Source: JACDAN01 sp035697545
GTDB taxonomy: Bacteria; Actinomycetota; Thermoleophilia; Gaiellales; Gaiellaceae
Length of the DNA stretch: 15,923 bases
Assembly (NCBI GenBank): GCA_035697545.1
Contig: DASSCT010000103.1
Span: 1 to 15,923 of the forward strand
Direction of reading: 5' to 3'
Shown here: positions 1-7,196 of the stretch, in pieces
Layout: every line of letters begins with the position of its first letter
Position numbering within the stretch: the stretch's first letter is position 1
Program-made: the position numbers and the translations under genes
The notes under the pieces: generated by a model
What the model saw: the letters and a program-made list of their open reading frames with translations, nothing else
Database searches by the model: none
Told to the model about the DNA's origin: nothing

Positions 1-355
1 CGAGATCGGCGAGCACCGAGGTCCGCCGCCACTCCTCCCGCGACTCGATGTCGGAGAGATGCACCTCGACGATCGGCCCGCGCGCGACCTCCAGAGCGTC
101 GTGGATCGCATAGCTGTAGTGCGTCCAGGCGCCCGGGTTCACCACCAGCCCGTCTGCAGAGTCGCCGAGCTCCTGGCACCAGTCCACGTACTCGCCCTCG
201 CTGTTCGTCTGCCGGCACACGACGTCGCAGCCCAGCTCCTCCCCCCAGGCGCGGATCTGCTCCTCGAGTTGTGGAAGCGAAAGACCGCCGTACAGGGCCG
301 GATCGCGCCGCTCCAGCAGGTTGAGGTTCACGCCGTTGAGCACGCCAACGAGCAT
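1..355 (-). CDS. aroQ: 3-dehydroquinate dehydratase, type II (partial, C-terminus cut by window edge)
   Basis: Type II dehydroquinase converts 3-dehydroquinate to 3-dehydroshikimate, the third step of the shikimate pathway, in the cytoplasm. The visible 118 residues cover most of a family of about 145 residues. They carry the expected catalytic set: Arg17 and Tyr22 in the flexible lid (RRDPALYGG), Asn73 in NPGAW, His79, His99 in the VEVHLSDI strand and Arg106 in ESREEWRR. These match, by spacing, the Mycobacterium residues I know (R19, Y24, N75, H81, H101, R108). The ATG at 355 shares one base with the TGA of the upstream aroKB gene (TGATG), so translation is probably coupled. One mild oddity is Trp where NPGAY or NPGAL is more usual. 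The product name is secure; the 3' end lies outside the window. Confidence 0.95.
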   Translation of the reverse strand, partial: MLVGVLNGVNLNLLERRDPALYGGLSLPQLEEQIRAWGEELGCDVVCRQTNSEGEYVDWCQELGDSADGLVVNPGAWTHYSYAIHDALEVARGPIVEVHLSDIESREEWRRTSVLADL

Positions 356-1674
356 CAGCCTGCGATCAGCTCGTCGAGGGCGGCGCGGACCTCGCGGGGC
401 TCGCCCTCGCGGACGACCGGCTTGCCGAGCTCCTCGAGCAGCACGAGGCGGATTTTGCCCTCACGCGCCTTCTTGTCGCGCTGGAGCGCGGCCCACGCGC
501 GCTCGCGGTCGACGCGCACCGGCTGCACCTCCAGGACGTCGGGGATCTCGAGGCCCGAGAGCCGCAAGGCGGCGGTCAAACCCGAAGCGACGGCCTCGCC
601 GTGCGCGAGCCGGTAGTCCGAGGCGGCCTCGAGTGCATGCCCGAAGGTGTGACCGAGATTGAGAATCTCGCGACGGCCTTTCTGCTCGAACGGATCGGTC
701 AGGCAGACGCCGGCTTTGAAGGCGGCGCAGGCGCGGATCATCTCCTCCTCGGGCAGCTCCCACAGCGGCCGTCCAGCGAGCAGCCCGGTCTTGATCACTT
801 CGGCCATCCCGTTCCGGCGCTCGGCCTCGGGAAGCGTGGCGAGCAGCGCCGGGTCGATCAGCACCCGATCCGGATAATGGAACGCGCCGACGAGGTTCTT
901 GCCCTCCGGCAGGTCGACCGCCGTCTTGCCTCCGATTGCCGCGTCGACCTGGCCGACGAGGGTCGTCGGAATCGCAATCCAGCGGATCCCGCGCATGTAG
1001 GTCGCAGCGACGAAGCCGGCGATGTCGGTGGTCGTTCCTCCGCCGTAGGCTGCGATCGTCGCGTCGCGGCCGACTTTGAGCTCCCGCCAGAGCCGCCCAG
1101 CCTCCGCGATGGTCTTCCCCTCGGCGGTGTAGGTGTCGCCAAGCCGGATCGGATGGAGCTCCAGTGCTCGGGGATCGGCGATCAGCGCATCGGCTTCAGG
1201 CCGCCCACCGAGCTCGATCCCGAGCGCGGCGAGCAAGACGCCCTCCGCATCCTCGGCGACCGCATCCGCGACGGCTCGATAGTCGCGCCGCGCGTAGAGC
1301 GCGCGAAAGCTCGCTTCGTCCTGGGCCAGGGGTCGGTCGCTTTCACGGCTTCGCTCCCACGCCGTCTCGACGTCCACGTCGAGCAGGACGGTCAGCGCGC
1401 GCTCGGATCGCGCCGCCTCGAACGCCCCGCCGCCGAGCGCGATCACCGACGGCGAGCGGGCGAGCATCTCGGCGGCGACGGCGGTCTCCAGCCGCCGGAA
1501 CTCCTCCTCGCCCCGCTCGAACAGCTTCGGGATCGGCCCGTGGCGGCGCTCGATCTCCGCGTCGAGGTCGATGAACGGCCTGCCGGTGAGCACGGCGACC
1601 TGCTTGCCGACAGTCGACTTCCCCGCGCCCATGAACCCGATGAGCGCGATATGACGGTCTACTGCGGTTGCCAC
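355..1674 (-). CDS. aroKB: bifunctional shikimate kinase / 3-dehydroquinate synthase (AroK-AroB fusion)
   Basis: A single 439-residue reading frame carries two shikimate-pathway enzymes. Residues 1 to about 155 are shikimate kinase: Walker A GFMGAGKST (13-21), the shikimate-binding FIDLD (34-38), Arg60/61, the GGG loop (81-83) and the lid motif RPLA (114-117). Residues from about 160 are 3-dehydroquinate synthase: GGGTTTDIAGF with Asp217, the GGK and GKN lysines (250, 259), Glu292 and Lys295 in GMAEVIK, and the metal-site histidines His342, His346 and His358. The total is short. Separate kinase (about 170) and synthase (about 355) chains would give about 525, and the deficit seems to lie in the first strands of the synthase and in its C-terminal helical region, where HGEAVASG is followed quickly by RDKK. 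The active-site residues are kept, so both activities are expected. It overlaps aroC by 16 bases upstream and aroQ by 1 base downstream. Confidence 0.93.
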   Translation of the reverse strand: MATAVDRHIALIGFMGAGKSTVGKQVAVLTGRPFIDLDAEIERRHGPIPKLFERGEEEFRRLETAVAAEMLARSPSVIALGGGAFEAARSERALTVLLDVDVETAWERSRESDRPLAQDEASFRALYARRDYRAVADAVAEDAEGVLLAALGIELGGRPEADALIADPRALELHPIRLGDTYTAEGKTIAEAGRLWRELKVGRDATIAAYGGGTTTDIAGFVAATYMRGIRWIAIPTTLVGQVDAAIGGKTAVDLPEGKNLVGAFHYPDRVLIDPALLATLPEAERRNGMAEVIKTGLLAGRPLWELPEEEMIRACAAFKAGVCLTDPFEQKGRREILNLGHTFGHALEAASDYRLAHGEAVASGLTAALRLSGLEIPDVLEVQPVRVDRERAWAALQRDKKAREGKIRLVLLEELGKPVVREGEPREVRAALDELIAG

Positions 1675-2714
1675 GGGATCCGCTCGAGGTAGGCACGGTG
1701 AGCGGCCACGAAGTCGTCTACCGAATCGCCCCCGAACTTCTCCCGGGCGGCGCGGGCGAGCTCGAAGGCAACGGACGCCTCCGCGACGACGGAGAGCGCC
1801 TCGACCGCAGCGGTGTCGCTTCGCTCGACAAGCGCCTCCCCGGGCTCGCCGCTCTCGATGTCGACCGAGCGAAGAGGTCGCATGAGCGTCGGAAGGGGCT
1901 TCATCGCGGCGCGGACGGCGATCTCCTCCCCGTTCGAGACGCCGCCCTCGATCCCGCCGGCCCGGTTCGTCTCCCGTCGGAACCCCGGAAGGATCTCGTC
2001 GTGCGCCTGCGAGCCGCGAAGGCTCGCCAGCGAAAAGCCCTCGCCGATCTCCGCCCCCTTGACGGCTTGGATCCCCATCAGCGCCGCCGCCAGCCGGGCA
2101 TCGAGCCGCTGCTCCTTGGTCGCGTACGAGCCCAGCCCCGGCGGGACTCCGCGGGCCCGCACCTCCACCACGCCGCCCACGGTGTCCCGCTCGGCGCGGG
2201 CCTCGTCGACGTCGCCCATCTCCACGACGGATCCCGCCACCGCAACACCGATCTCGGCCAGGAGCGCCTTGGCGACGGCGCCGGCCGCAACCGTAATCGC
2301 CGTTTGTCGCGCGCTTGCCCGTTCCAGCGTGTCCCTGACATCCGAGTGGCCGTACTTGAGCGTGCCGGCGAGGTCGGCATGTCCGGGACGAGGGAGCGTG
2401 ACCGGCTTCGTGCCCTTGCCTTTAGGCTCGCCCTCTGGCGGCCACGGGTCCATTCCCCACGTCCAGTTCTTGTGATCGCGGTTCTGGACCACCATGGCCA
2501 GAGGCGTGCCGAGCGTCCGTCCATGTCGGAGCCCGGCCAGGACCTCCACCCGGTCTTGCTCGATCTGCTGGCGCGGGCTGCGCCCGTAGCCCTGCTGGCG
2601 GCGCGCGAGGTCGGCGTCGATCGCGTCGCGGTCCAGGACAAGGCCGGCGGGCAGCCCCGTCAGAATCCCAACGAGCGCCGGCCCGTGAGATTCGCCTGCG
2701 GTCGTCAGCTTCAC
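1659..2714 (-). CDS. aroC: chorismate synthase
   Basis: Chorismate synthase makes chorismate from 5-enolpyruvylshikimate-3-phosphate using reduced FMN, the last step of the common aromatic pathway. The 351-residue chain has the family's landmarks in order: GESHGPAL (7-14, with conserved His10), the FMN-contacting RRQQGYGR (38-45), RPGHADL (109-115, with conserved His112), DVRDTLERASAR (125-136), SNGEEI (260-265) and the MKPLPTL strand (271-277). The length is slightly below that of typical bacterial enzymes (about 360-400) but nothing essential is missing. The start is a GTG at 2714 that overlaps the TGA of aroE by four bases (GTGA); the 3' end overlaps aroKB by 16 bases. It is the fifth gene of the alaS-to-aroQ overlapping unit. 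Confidence 0.96.
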   Translation of the reverse strand: MKLTTAGESHGPALVGILTGLPAGLVLDRDAIDADLARRQQGYGRSPRQQIEQDRVEVLAGLRHGRTLGTPLAMVVQNRDHKNWTWGMDPWPPEGEPKGKGTKPVTLPRPGHADLAGTLKYGHSDVRDTLERASARQTAITVAAGAVAKALLAEIGVAVAGSVVEMGDVDEARAERDTVGGVVEVRARGVPPGLGSYATKEQRLDARLAAALMGIQAVKGAEIGEGFSLASLRGSQAHDEILPGFRRETNRAGGIEGGVSNGEEIAVRAAMKPLPTLMRPLRSVDIESGEPGEALVERSDTAAVEALSVVAEASVAFELARAAREKFGGDSVDDFVAAHRAYLERIPWQPQ

Positions 2715-3367
2715 GCGGGCAAGCCTACGGCGCGCCGCATGACCTCGACCGGAGCGGGCACGCCCGTCCAGAGCTCGAACGAGGCAGCACCCTGGGCAAC
2801 GAGGACTTCAAGCCCGTCGAGGACCCGCGCGCCGGCCCGCCGAGCGGTGTCCGCCGTGGCCGAGCCCGGGTAGGGCAGATCGACGAGCGTCTGCCCTGCG
2901 CGAAGCTCGACGAGCACCTCGTCCCGCACCGGCGTCGCGTTGATCACCAGGTCGCACTCCGCCACGTCCGGGGGCCACTCACCCCGTCGCGAGAAGACCC
3001 GCGCGCCGGGGAGCGCCTGCTTGAAGGCCGCCGCGGCCCCACCCTCGCCGATGATCGCCGACCGCTCGAGCTCGATCCCTTCCAGGATCGCCGCATCGGT
3101 GGAGTACGCCTCGACCTCGCCGTGGCGCACGACGAGCGTGTTGACCGACGGATGCTCCGAGCCGAGCAAGCGGGCGACCTCGAGCTTGTAGGGCGCCGTG
3201 ACGTTCGCGCCCGTCTCGAGCCCGCGAACGACGCCTTCAAGGTTTTCCGGCGCCACGTCGAGCGCCTCGTAGGTCCAGTCCAGCCCGCGCGCCGCGAATG
3301 CCGCGTTCTGCATCTGCGGAGAGAGCGAGTGAGCGACCGGCGAGCCGATCAGCACGACCCGCGGCAT
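2711..3367 (-). CDS. aroE: shikimate dehydrogenase (compact)
   Basis: Shikimate dehydrogenase reduces 3-dehydroshikimate to shikimate with NADPH. Substrate-site motifs are intact: SPVAHSLSP (9-17), NVTAPYK with the catalytic Lys61 (55-61), Asn76 in NTLV, and Asp91 in STDA. The nucleotide-binding turn is GEGGAAAAF (108-116), followed by NATP (143-146) and the closing GLEVLVAQGAASFELWTG (185-202). At 218 residues the protein is about 50 shorter than the usual 265-275. The loss is spread between the two domains and in the NADP-domain loops, not concentrated at one broken end, so I read it as a compact but working enzyme. The ATG shares one base with the mltG stop (TGATG), and the TGA overlaps the aroC GTG by four bases. 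Confidence 0.94.
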   Translation of the reverse strand: MPRVVLIGSPVAHSLSPQMQNAAFAARGLDWTYEALDVAPENLEGVVRGLETGANVTAPYKLEVARLLGSEHPSVNTLVVRHGEVEAYSTDAAILEGIELERSAIIGEGGAAAAFKQALPGARVFSRRGEWPPDVAECDLVINATPVRDEVLVELRAGQTLVDLPYPGSATADTARRAGARVLDGLEVLVAQGAASFELWTGVPAPVEVMRRAVGLPA

Positions 3368-4290
3368 CAGTACCCGTGGGCGTTCTTGTAGTTGTCGAAC
3401 TCGCGCTGGGACGCCGTGAAGAAGTGGTGCTTCTTGTCGGGCTTGCGAACGAAGAAGAGGTAGTCGACCTTGGCGGGACGCGCAGCGGCTTGGATCGACG
3501 CCAGGCCAGGGTTGGCGATCGGCGTCGGCGGCAGGCCCGCATGGATCCGCGTGTTGTACGGCGTCGGATCATGGAGCTGCGACTCGCGCAGCGACTCCGT
3601 CGCCGGGACGCCGAGCCCGTACCGGATCGTCGCGTCGATCCCCAGCGTCATGCCCGCCTTCAGCCGGTTGTAGATGACCGCGGCGACAAGCGGCCGCTCC
3701 GCAGCCACCGCGACCTCCTTCTCGATCAACGACGCGATGATCAGCACGTCGTACGGCGTCAGGTTCTTGCTGCGGGCATAGCGCAGGTTGACGCGCGCCC
3801 AGTTCTTGCGGAACGCCGCCAGCTGGTCGTTCACGAGCTGCCGCGTCGTCGTGCGTTTCGTGAACTCGTACGTCGCGGGAAACAGGAATCCCTCGAGGTT
3901 GGGCGGTCGCCCCTGCCGCAGGAAGGCACGCGGCACCTTCGAGGAGCCTTCCGTCAGCGCCAGGTAGCGCTGCGGGGAGAGCCGAGGACGGACGTTGCGC
4001 TTCTGCCGAGCGATCTGGTTCACCTCGCCGATCCTCTTGGCCATGTCTGCACGCGTAAAGCCTTCCGGGAAGATGATGCGCAGCGGCTTCGGAGGTGGAG
4101 GCGCCGCAGCCGGCTGGGGGGCAGCCTCCTCGCCACGGCCCCAGAGTGCCCACGCCGATCCGGCGAGTAGGCCCACCAGGGCGAGGAGGAACCCGAGGGC
4201 AACCATGCGCCGGACGAGCAGCCGCCGGCGCGAGGGCTTCGCTCGGTGACGGCGCGCGGGCCGGGTCAGTGTCGTCGGCTCTTCGACCAT
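3367..4290 (-). CDS. mltG: endolytic murein transglycosylase MltG (YceG-like)
   Basis: MltG is an inner-membrane enzyme that cleaves nascent glycan strands of peptidoglycan and helps set strand length. The N-terminus has a basic, cytoplasmic-looking stretch (residues 12-28), one membrane helix (about 29-50) and a Pro/Ala-rich linker (57-69). The extracytoplasmic domain follows. LEGFLFPATYEF (132-143) and IIASLIEKE (184-192) are diagnostic; Glu190 corresponds to the catalytic glutamate of the E. coli enzyme. ERPLVAAVIYNRL, IDATIRYGLG and HAGLPPTPIANPG complete the family signature. The 307-residue length is on the short side but complete. The ATG at 4290 lies inside the end of ruvX (25-base overlap). 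The ruvX-mltG-aroE order is also found in mycobacteria, as I remember it. Confidence 0.95.
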   Translation of the reverse strand: MVEEPTTLTRPARRHRAKPSRRRLLVRRMVALGFLLALVGLLAGSAWALWGRGEEAAPQPAAAPPPPKPLRIIFPEGFTRADMAKRIGEVNQIARQKRNVRPRLSPQRYLALTEGSSKVPRAFLRQGRPPNLEGFLFPATYEFTKRTTTRQLVNDQLAAFRKNWARVNLRYARSKNLTPYDVLIIASLIEKEVAVAAERPLVAAVIYNRLKAGMTLGIDATIRYGLGVPATESLRESQLHDPTPYNTRIHAGLPPTPIANPGLASIQAAARPAKVDYLFFVRKPDKKHHFFTASQREFDNYKNAHGY

Positions 4291-4652
4291 TCCAGGTAGC
4301 TCGTCAGCAGGTGTGCCGCCGCCCGGGCGTCCTCGCCGGCGCCGGGCCCCGCAAGGGTCGTAGTAAAGCGTTCGTCGAAGCGGTCGACCGGCACCTCGAG
4401 CGCCGCTGCCAGCGCCTGGGCGAACCGCTCCGTCTCTTCTGCCTGCTCACCTCGTTCCCCGCGGAGGGTGAGCGGCAAACCGACGACCACTCGGTCGACC
4501 GCCTCGGAGCGCACTAGCTCGGCGAGCTCGCGGAGGCCGTCCTCGCTGCCTGCACGCTCGATCACGCCCAGTGGGCGGGCGAGCGTCCCGGTCGGGTCCG
4601 AGACGGCGACGCCGGTTCGAGCGGCCCCGTAGTCGAGCGCCAGCACCTTCAC
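4266..4652 (-). CDS. ruvX: RuvX/YqgF-family putative Holliday junction resolvase
   Basis: RuvX (YqgF) is a small RNase H-fold nuclease linked to Holliday junction resolution and to 16S rRNA 5'-end processing. The frame is open far upstream inside alaS, but homology begins at a GTG at 4652, giving 128 residues. That GTG overlaps the alaS TGA by four bases (GTGA), which fixes the start. The fold's acidic residues are present: Asp7 in LALDYGAARTG, Asp93 in DERFTT and Asp108 in the C-terminal D-x-AAA helix, with VVVGLPLTLRG (56-66) between them. The segment after DERFTT is short and Gly/Ala-rich compared with other members, and the C-terminus ends soon after the SYLEW helix. Its position between alaS and mltG matches actinobacterial and Bacillus gene order. 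Confidence 0.92.
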   Translation of the reverse strand: MKVLALDYGAARTGVAVSDPTGTLARPLGVIERAGSEDGLRELAELVRSEAVDRVVVGLPLTLRGERGEQAEETERFAQALAAALEVPVDRFDERFTTTLAGPGAGEDARAAAHLLTSYLEWSKSRRH

Positions 4653-7165
4653 CGCAGAGCCGATGCGATCTCGCTCTTCGCCACCTCGAAGGCTTCGCTC
4701 AAACCCTCCGGATTCTTGCCTCCGGCTTCGGCGAGGTCCGGGCGTCCGCCGCCGCCGCCCGCAATCTTCTTCGCAGCCTCGCGCGCGACGGATACGGCGT
4801 CGACGCCGCGCTCGACGAGGCTCGGGTCGACGTTCACGACCAGATAGGCACGGCCGTCGTCCACCGACCCGAGCAGCACCACCGACGCCTTCTTCGACTG
4901 GCGGATCTGGTCGGACAGGTCCTTGAGCGCCGAGCCCTTCACGGCCGTGACCTCGGCAACGACGATCCCGTTGGCCTCGTCCCTGTAGATGACCTCGGTC
5001 TCGGCGGCGCGTGCCGCGGGCTTGGCCGCACCGCGCCGCAGCTCCAGCACTTCTCCGCGGAGCTCCTCCGCTTCTTCGGCCCGGGCGTGCAGCAACGCCC
5101 AGGCCTCGCCGGCGGTGACCGCCTCGATGCGCCGCGCGCCGGAGCCGACCGAGCTCTCGGAGAGGATCACGAACGGCCCGATCTCTGCCGTCCACCGGAC
5201 ATGCGTACCGCCGCAGAGCTCGCGCGAGTACTCGTCGACCTCGACGACCCGGACCTCGTCGCCGTATTTCTCGCCGAACAGCATCATCGCGCCGAGCTGC
5301 CGCGCCTCCTCGATCGGCGTAACGAACGCCCGCACCGGGTGGTTCTGGAACACCTTCTCGTTCACGGCGTGCTCGACCCGCTTACGCTCCTCCTCCGTCA
5401 GCGCCTTCGGATGCGTGAAGTCGAAGCGCAGCTTGTCCGGCCGGACCGCCGAGCCGGCCTGCCTGACGTGATCGCCGAGGATGTCCCGAAGCGCCTGGTG
5501 GAGGAGATGCGTGGCGGTGTGGTTCGCCATCGTCGGGAAGCGCACCGACCACGGAACGACGGCGCGCACCCGGTTGCTCTCGCGGAACCCCTCGCCCTTG
5601 AAGTGCAGGACCTGGTCGTCGCCGACGCGAATCGCGCGGAGCAACCCGGCGCGTGCGCCGGTCTCCTCGTGGTCGATGAATCCGACGTCCGAGACCTGGC
5701 CGCCGCCCTCCGGGTAGAACGGAGAGCGTTCGAGCTTGGCCTGGAACGTGCCGTCGCCGAGATCCGCGTAGGCGACGATCGCCGTCAGGACCTCCGTCTG
5801 CTCGTAGCCGACGAACTCCGTCGGCCGCGTCTCGTCGACACGGATCGCGATCGTCTCCGCGGCCACGCCGCGGCGGGAGCGGGCGCGCTGCTCGGCCATC
5901 AGGCGCGTGAACTCCTCCTCGTCGACGGCGAGGCCGCGCTCCTCCGCCAGCTCGCGGGTCAGCTCGAGCGGAAAGCCATACGTGTCGTGGAGACGGAACG
6001 CGTCGTCGCCGGAGATGCGGTCGCCCGCGGCGATCTCCTCGAAGAGGCGCATGCCGCGCTCGAGCGTCTCGGAGAACCGCTCCTCCTCCTCTTTCAGCGT
6101 CTCCCGGACCCGTTCACGGTTCTCGTCGAGCTCGGGGTACCACCGGGACATCTGGTCGGCGACGACGTCGGAGATCCGCCACAGGTTGGCGAGCCCGATT
6201 ACCCGCGCCTGCTGGACGGCTCGCCTGATCACACGCCGCAGGACGTAGCCCCGTCCCTCGTTCGACGGCAGGACGCCATCGGCGACGAGGAAGGTCATTC
6301 CGCGGCCGTGGTCGGCGATGATCCGGTGCGCCTTCGTCGCCTTCTCGGAGCTCTGCCAGCCGACACCGCTCTCGGCCTCGATCCAGTCCATGATCGCCTG
6401 GTAGCCGTCGGTCTCGTAGACGGAGATCACGTCCTGCTGGATCGCCGCCGTGCGCTCGAGCCCCAGGCCCGTGTCGATGACCGGCTTCGGGAGCGGCGTG
6501 AGGGTGCCGTCGGCCGCCAGGTCGAACTCCATGAACACGAGGTTCCAGAACTCGAGATAGCGCTCGCAGGGGCAACCCGGCCCACACGTCGGCCGGCCGC
6601 ACGACAGCGCCTCGCCGCGATCGAAGTACATCTCCGAGCACGGCCCGCAGGGCCCTGTCTCCCCCGCCTGCCAGAAGTTCTCCGTCCGTGGCAGGCCGAC
6701 GATCCGCTCGCGTAAGAGGCCGACCTTCTCCCAGGCGGCGATCGCGACCTCGTCTTCTCCAAGGCCGAGCTCCGGATCGCCGGCGAAGACGCTCACCCAG
6801 AGGCGGTCTCGATCGATCTTCAGGTGGTCGAACATGAATTCCCAGGCGAGCTCGACTGCGCCGTCCTTGAAGTACTCGCCGATCGAGAAGTTGCCCATCA
6901 TCTCGAAGAACGAGAGGTGGTAGCCGTCGAGGCCGACCTCGTCGATGTCTGTCGTCCGGAAGGACTTCTGGTGGGTGGTGAGCAGCGTCGCGGGCGGCTC
7001 CTTCTGACCGAGGAAGTACGGCTTCAGCGGCTGCATGCCCGCGCTGATCAGCAGCGTCGAAGTGTCCTCGGGCGGCGGAATCAGCGGCGCCGAGGGCAGC
7101 CGCTGGTGGCCCTTCGACTCGAAGAACTGGAGGAAGCCTTCACGAAGCTCCGAAGTGGTACGCAT
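4649..7165 (-). CDS. alaS: alanine--tRNA ligase
   Basis: AlaRS charges tRNA-Ala and hydrolyses mischarged Ser- and Gly-tRNA-Ala. Domain order in the 838 residues is standard: the class II catalytic core (about 1-260, with MGNFSIGEYF at 90-99 and DTGLGLERTA at 231-240), a tRNA-recognition region, an editing domain with zinc ligands HTATH (549-553) and Cys651/His655 in CGGTH, a short coiled coil (about 685-715) and the C-Ala domain ending in GGGGGRPDLAEAGGKNPE (803-820). A Cys-rich insert (Cys173, 176, 189, 194, 198, 200) after the GPCGPCSE loop is usual in many bacterial AlaRS. The protein is slightly shorter than E. coli's 875 residues, mainly in the linker before C-Ala. It heads the seven-gene unit running to aroQ, and its ATG lies only 31 bases from a divergent gene. 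Confidence 0.98.
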   Translation of the reverse strand: MRTTSELREGFLQFFESKGHQRLPSAPLIPPPEDTSTLLISAGMQPLKPYFLGQKEPPATLLTTHQKSFRTTDIDEVGLDGYHLSFFEMMGNFSIGEYFKDGAVELAWEFMFDHLKIDRDRLWVSVFAGDPELGLGEDEVAIAAWEKVGLLRERIVGLPRTENFWQAGETGPCGPCSEMYFDRGEALSCGRPTCGPGCPCERYLEFWNLVFMEFDLAADGTLTPLPKPVIDTGLGLERTAAIQQDVISVYETDGYQAIMDWIEAESGVGWQSSEKATKAHRIIADHGRGMTFLVADGVLPSNEGRGYVLRRVIRRAVQQARVIGLANLWRISDVVADQMSRWYPELDENRERVRETLKEEEERFSETLERGMRLFEEIAAGDRISGDDAFRLHDTYGFPLELTRELAEERGLAVDEEEFTRLMAEQRARSRRGVAAETIAIRVDETRPTEFVGYEQTEVLTAIVAYADLGDGTFQAKLERSPFYPEGGGQVSDVGFIDHEETGARAGLLRAIRVGDDQVLHFKGEGFRESNRVRAVVPWSVRFPTMANHTATHLLHQALRDILGDHVRQAGSAVRPDKLRFDFTHPKALTEEERKRVEHAVNEKVFQNHPVRAFVTPIEEARQLGAMMLFGEKYGDEVRVVEVDEYSRELCGGTHVRWTAEIGPFVILSESSVGSGARRIEAVTAGEAWALLHARAEEAEELRGEVLELRRGAAKPAARAAETEVIYRDEANGIVVAEVTAVKGSALKDLSDQIRQSKKASVVLLGSVDDGRAYLVVNVDPSLVERGVDAVSVAREAAKKIAGGGGGRPDLAEAGGKNPEGLSEAFEVAKSEIASALR

Positions 7166-7174
7166 AACGCTCCG

Positions 7175-7180
7175 ATTCTA
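7175..7180 (-). promoter_or_regulatory. possible -10 element for alaS operon (TAGAAT)
   Basis: On the minus strand TAGAAT ends 9 bases before the alaS ATG, close to the TATAAT consensus. If used, the transcript would start within a few bases of the ATG. The CGGAG just downstream (7174-7170) could instead be a ribosome binding site 4 bases from the ATG, in which case the true promoter lies inside the divergent gene. No clear -35 box is visible. Confidence 0.4.
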
Positions 7181-7184
7181 GGCT

Positions 7185-7190
7185 TAGGCT
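7185..7190 (+). promoter_or_regulatory. -10 element for a leaderless transcript of the plus-strand gene (TAGGCT)
   Basis: TAGGCT fits the TANNNT pattern and ends exactly 7 bases before the A of the ATG at 7197, so transcription would begin at the start codon. There is no convincing Shine-Dalgarno sequence in the short upstream gap, which fits a leaderless mRNA. The hexamer is the second copy of a tandem TAGGCT repeat (7179-7190). No good -35 match is seen. The element sits beside the alaS -10 candidate, so the two promoters would share the same few bases. Confidence 0.5.
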
Positions 7191-7196
7191 CTCCGG

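Noticed and set aside
4653..5195. Upstream extension of the ruvX frame into alaS, suggesting a longer protein.
   Set aside because: The extension is low-complexity Arg/Gly-rich translation opposite to no known domain, while the RuvX family start coincides with the GTGA overlap at 4652.
4571..6715. A 714-codon plus-strand open frame opposite alaS.
   Set aside because: It is the antisense of alaS, open because of the high GC content; its composition is unlike a real protein and no domain is recognisable. The same applies to other long plus-strand frames at 601-1692, 1668-2873 and 12805-13659.
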